Below are positions 61,615-64,000 of a DNA stretch of 64,000 nucleotides, in pieces. The number at the start of each line of letters is the position of its first letter. Position 1 is the stretch's first letter. The notes under the pieces are model-generated. The model did no database searches and was not told the origin of the DNA. It was given only the letters and a program-made list of their open reading frames with translations. The position numbers and the translations under genes are program-made. The stretch lies in assembly GCF_004104015.1 (NCBI RefSeq), contig NZ_RYFV01000017.1, forward strand, positions 1-64,000. The letters are read 5' to 3'. The DNA is from Actinomyces oricola. Lineage in GTDB: Bacteria > Actinomycetota > Actinomycetes > Actinomycetales > Actinomycetaceae.

Positions 61615-64000
61615 ATGTCCTTCACCTACACCGTCACCCTCACACTCGAAACCACCGCCTTCCCGCCAGTGCTCGGCAGCGAGGAGCAGCGCGCCTACTG
61701 GGTCACGCCCACCACCCTGGCCTGGCCGCTGTCCCTGCTGCCCATGGGAATGCACCGGGAGCAGGTCGTCAATGACGCCGGCGAGCCCCTCGCAGGCACC
61801 GGCCTGGCCCTGTACCTCGTGACAGCCCCCTATGGCGGGGTTGCCGCTATCCACGGGCGCATTGTTGGCGCCGACTCCATGCCCGCCCCCACCTTCACGC
61901 CCCTGCGCGTGACCGGGAACCTACCCGCCGACGTGCGCGCGACCCACCCCCACCTGGAGGGCTATATTGCGCTGAGCCTCGCCGACTCCGACGGCACCCC
62001 CAGGCTCGATGTGGCCTCCGTCAAGAGAGCCCTGACCGGCCAGATCGCCGTGGCCCAGTACGCCAACGTCACTGACGACACTGACGTCACTGACGACGCA
62101 GATGCCCGCGCCGTCGGCGACGCCTCCAACAGTGACGCCTCCGACAGTGACGCCTCCGACCTGGCCGTTGCGGCGCCGTCGGGGACCCTGGACGCACTGA
62201 CCGGCGTGCAGACCGCCATTATCCTGGACCACCTCTACGCCGAGGCCGCCTCTACCGCCGAGCTGGGCCTGACCTTCCACGACGGCCGCCCCTCCTTCTT
62301 CCTGTGGGCGCCCACCGCCAAAGCCGTCACCCTGCTGACCTGGAGCACCGGCGACCCTCACGGTTCGGTGCCCGAAGTCCGTGGCGAGCCGGTACGAACC
62401 CCGGCCATCCGCCAGGACGACGGCCGCTGGGGCGTGCCCAACACCGACGGCGCCATCACCACCGGCAGCCAGTACCTGTGGGAGGTCGAGGTTTACGTTC
62501 CGGCCACCGGCCATGTGGAGACCAACACCGTCACCGACCCCTACTCCGTGGCCCTGACCACCGGCTCAACTCGATCGGTGGCCGTTGACCTGTCCGACCC
62601 GGCCCTGGCCCCCGCCCAGTGGGCCACCACAGCCGCGCCGCCGGTGCGCAACAACTGCGCCCGGAGCATCTACGAACTGCACCTGCGGGACTTCTCCGCC
62701 GCCGACCAGAGCGTCCCACCCGGGCTGCGCGGCACCTACCGGGCCTTCACCGTGGCCGACTCGGTCGGCGTGCGCCACCTGTCCGAGTTGGCCCGGGCCG
62801 GCATGAACACCATCCACCTGCTGCCCACCTTCGACATTGCCACTATCCCCGAGGACCGCTCCGCCCAGGCCGTGGCGCAGGTGCCCGCCGGGGCCGGCCC
62901 GGCCTCCACCGAGCAGCAGGCCGCCATTGCGGCGGTCGCCGACCGCGACGCCTACAACTGGGGGTACGACCCGCTCCACTGGGGCGCCCCCGAGGGCTCC
63001 TACGCCACCGAGGGCAACCAGGACGGCGGCGCCCGGGTGGCGGAGTTCCGTGAGATGGTCGGCGCCCTGCACGCCCTGGGTTACCAAGTGGTCCTCGACC
63101 AGGTTTACAACCACACCGCCGCCAGCGGGCAGGACCCCGCCAGCGTGCTGGACCGGGTGGTCCCCGGCTACTATCACCGGCTCGACGCCGTGGGCACGGT
63201 GACGGCGTCGACCTGCTGCGCCAATACCGCCACCGAGAACGCCATGTGCGAGCGGCTCATGATCGACATGGTCCTGCGCTGGGCCCGGTGGTACCGGGTT
63301 GACGGCTTCCGCTTCGACCTCATGGGGCACCACCCGCGCGCCGTCATGATGCGCCTACGGCAGGCGCTCAATGGCCTGACCATGGAGCATGACGGCGTGG
63401 ACGGCTCCGCCATCTACCTGTACGGGGAGGGCTGGAACTTCGGGGAGGTGGCCTACAACGCGCTGTTCGTCCAGGCCACGCAGGGTCAACTCGACGGCAC
63501 CGGCATCGGCACCTTCAACGACCGGCTGCGCGACGCCGTCCACGGCGGCGCCCCCTTCGACGCCGACCATCGCGTCTACCAGGGTTTCGGCACCGGCCTG
63601 CTCACCCAGTCCAACGGGCTGGACCCCCGCAACTGGCATGACCAGTCGGCGGACCTGGCCCACCGCACCGACCTGGTGCGCCTGGGCATGGTCGGCAACC
63701 TGCGCGACTACCTGCTGACCACCTCCGATGGCTCTGTGCGCAAGGGCGGCGACATTTACAACAATGGCTCACCGGTCGCCTACGCCACCAGCCCGGAGGA
63801 GAACGTCAACTACGTTGACGCCCACGACAACGAGACCCTTTACGACCTGCTCGCCTACAAGCTGCCCCGGGGTCTGTCCATGGCCGAGCGGGTCCGCATG
63901 AGCACCGTATGCCTGGCCACCGTGACCCTGGGGCAGTCCCCGGCCATGTGGTCGGCGGGCACCGAGTTGTTGCGCTCGAAATCCCTGGACCGCGACTCCT
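61615..64000 (+). CDS. Pullulanase-type alpha-1,6-glucosidase (GH13), paralogue 2, truncated by window end
   Basis: 795 codons are visible, running off the right edge. It aligns along its length with the enzyme at 48522: FFLWAPTAKAVTLLTW, YNWGYDPLHWGAPEGSYATE, VDGFRFDLMGHH (nucleophile Asp), YGEGWNFGEV (acid Glu) and YVDAHDNETLYD. No signal peptide is seen, so it is probably cytoplasmic. An acidic Asp/Ser insertion (about 155-185, DASNSDASDSDASD) is absent from paralogue 1. The visible part has all catalytic residues. ATG 61615 gives an N-terminus comparable to paralogue 1; no strong ribosome site is seen. Confidence 0.92.
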   Translation, partial: MSFTYTVTLTLETTAFPPVLGSEEQRAYWVTPTTLAWPLSLLPMGMHREQVVNDAGEPLAGTGLALYLVTAPYGGVAAIHGRIVGADSMPAPTFTPLRVTGNLPADVRATHPHLEGYIALSLADSDGTPRLDVASVKRALTGQIAVAQYANVTDDTDVTDDADARAVGDASNSDASDSDASDLAVAAPSGTLDALTGVQTAIILDHLYAEAASTAELGLTFHDGRPSFFLWAPTAKAVTLLTWSTGDPHGSVPEVRGEPVRTPAIRQDDGRWGVPNTDGAITTGSQYLWEVEVYVPATGHVETNTVTDPYSVALTTGSTRSVAVDLSDPALAPAQWATTAAPPVRNNCARSIYELHLRDFSAADQSVPPGLRGTYRAFTVADSVGVRHLSELARAGMNTIHLLPTFDIATIPEDRSAQAVAQVPAGAGPASTEQQAAIAAVADRDAYNWGYDPLHWGAPEGSYATEGNQDGGARVAEFREMVGALHALGYQVVLDQVYNHTAASGQDPASVLDRVVPGYYHRLDAVGTVTASTCCANTATENAMCERLMIDMVLRWARWYRVDGFRFDLMGHHPRAVMMRLRQALNGLTMEHDGVDGSAIYLYGEGWNFGEVAYNALFVQATQGQLDGTGIGTFNDRLRDAVHGGAPFDADHRVYQGFGTGLLTQSNGLDPRNWHDQSADLAHRTDLVRLGMVGNLRDYLLTTSDGSVRKGGDIYNNGSPVAYATSPEENVNYVDAHDNETLYDLLAYKLPRGLSMAERVRMSTVCLATVTLGQSPAMWSAGTELLRSKSLDRDS

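Overview
The window is a high-GC (roughly 70%) actinobacterial chromosome segment. A WhiB iron-sulfur regulator, a GlxR/Crp-like regulator, an ssd/tad locus, a GuaB1-type IMPDH relative and the block ponA-whiB-crp-nth all point to Actinobacteria; gene content and codon bias fit an Actinomyces/Schaalia-like member of the Actinomycetaceae. That assignment is inferred from families, not from a database search. No transposase, integrase, rRNA or CRISPR array is visible.

Layout. 1-13800: a gene tail, tRNA-Pro, metallophosphoesterase and class A PBP, then whiB, a small DUF4177-like gene, a Crp/GlxR regulator and endonuclease III. This order resembles the mycobacterial ponA2-whiB4-crp-nth region. 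An alpha/beta hydrolase without a nucleophile, an AzlCD exporter and two genes sharing a four-helix membrane module follow; one of these carries a huge repeat-rich disordered region. 13985-21400: a truncated gene plus an HTH gene (probable island remnant), a degenerate Fic protein, a HAD phosphatase and an ssd-tadA-tadBC locus in which the tadBC fusion has an in-frame stop and no pilin gene follows. 21484-36900: housekeeping and metabolic genes (methyltransferase, PAP2, fructosamine kinase, prephenate dehydratase, lipid kinase, OxyR, SerRS, HAD, solute-binding lipoprotein, AGE epimerase). 36900-44100: two tRNA-Ser, tRNA-Arg, an AroE-family dehydrogenase, GuaB1, two small lipoproteins and a MalY/trans-sulfuration pair. 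44494-48443: a heterodimeric ABC exporter behind a leaderless 8-codon ORF and a palindromic hairpin.

48522-64000: two paralogous pullulanase-type GH13 enzymes flank the most distinctive region, 52543-58286. It holds a PqqD-like/M50 membrane metallopeptidase, an ABC-2 exporter pair, a DesK/NarL-type two-component system and a 69-residue secreted peptide with a C-terminal C-x6-C loop. The peptide gene sits behind a perfect 11-bp inverted repeat. I read this as a candidate peptide maturation, export and sensing system, related in layout to YydF-J and daptide-type loci but without a radical SAM enzyme.

A second genome-scale signal is a family of long hairpins (16844, 28985, 38745, and a more distant one at 30367). 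Three of them have exactly the same 26+10+26 geometry, and their sequence variants are compensated in the opposite arm.
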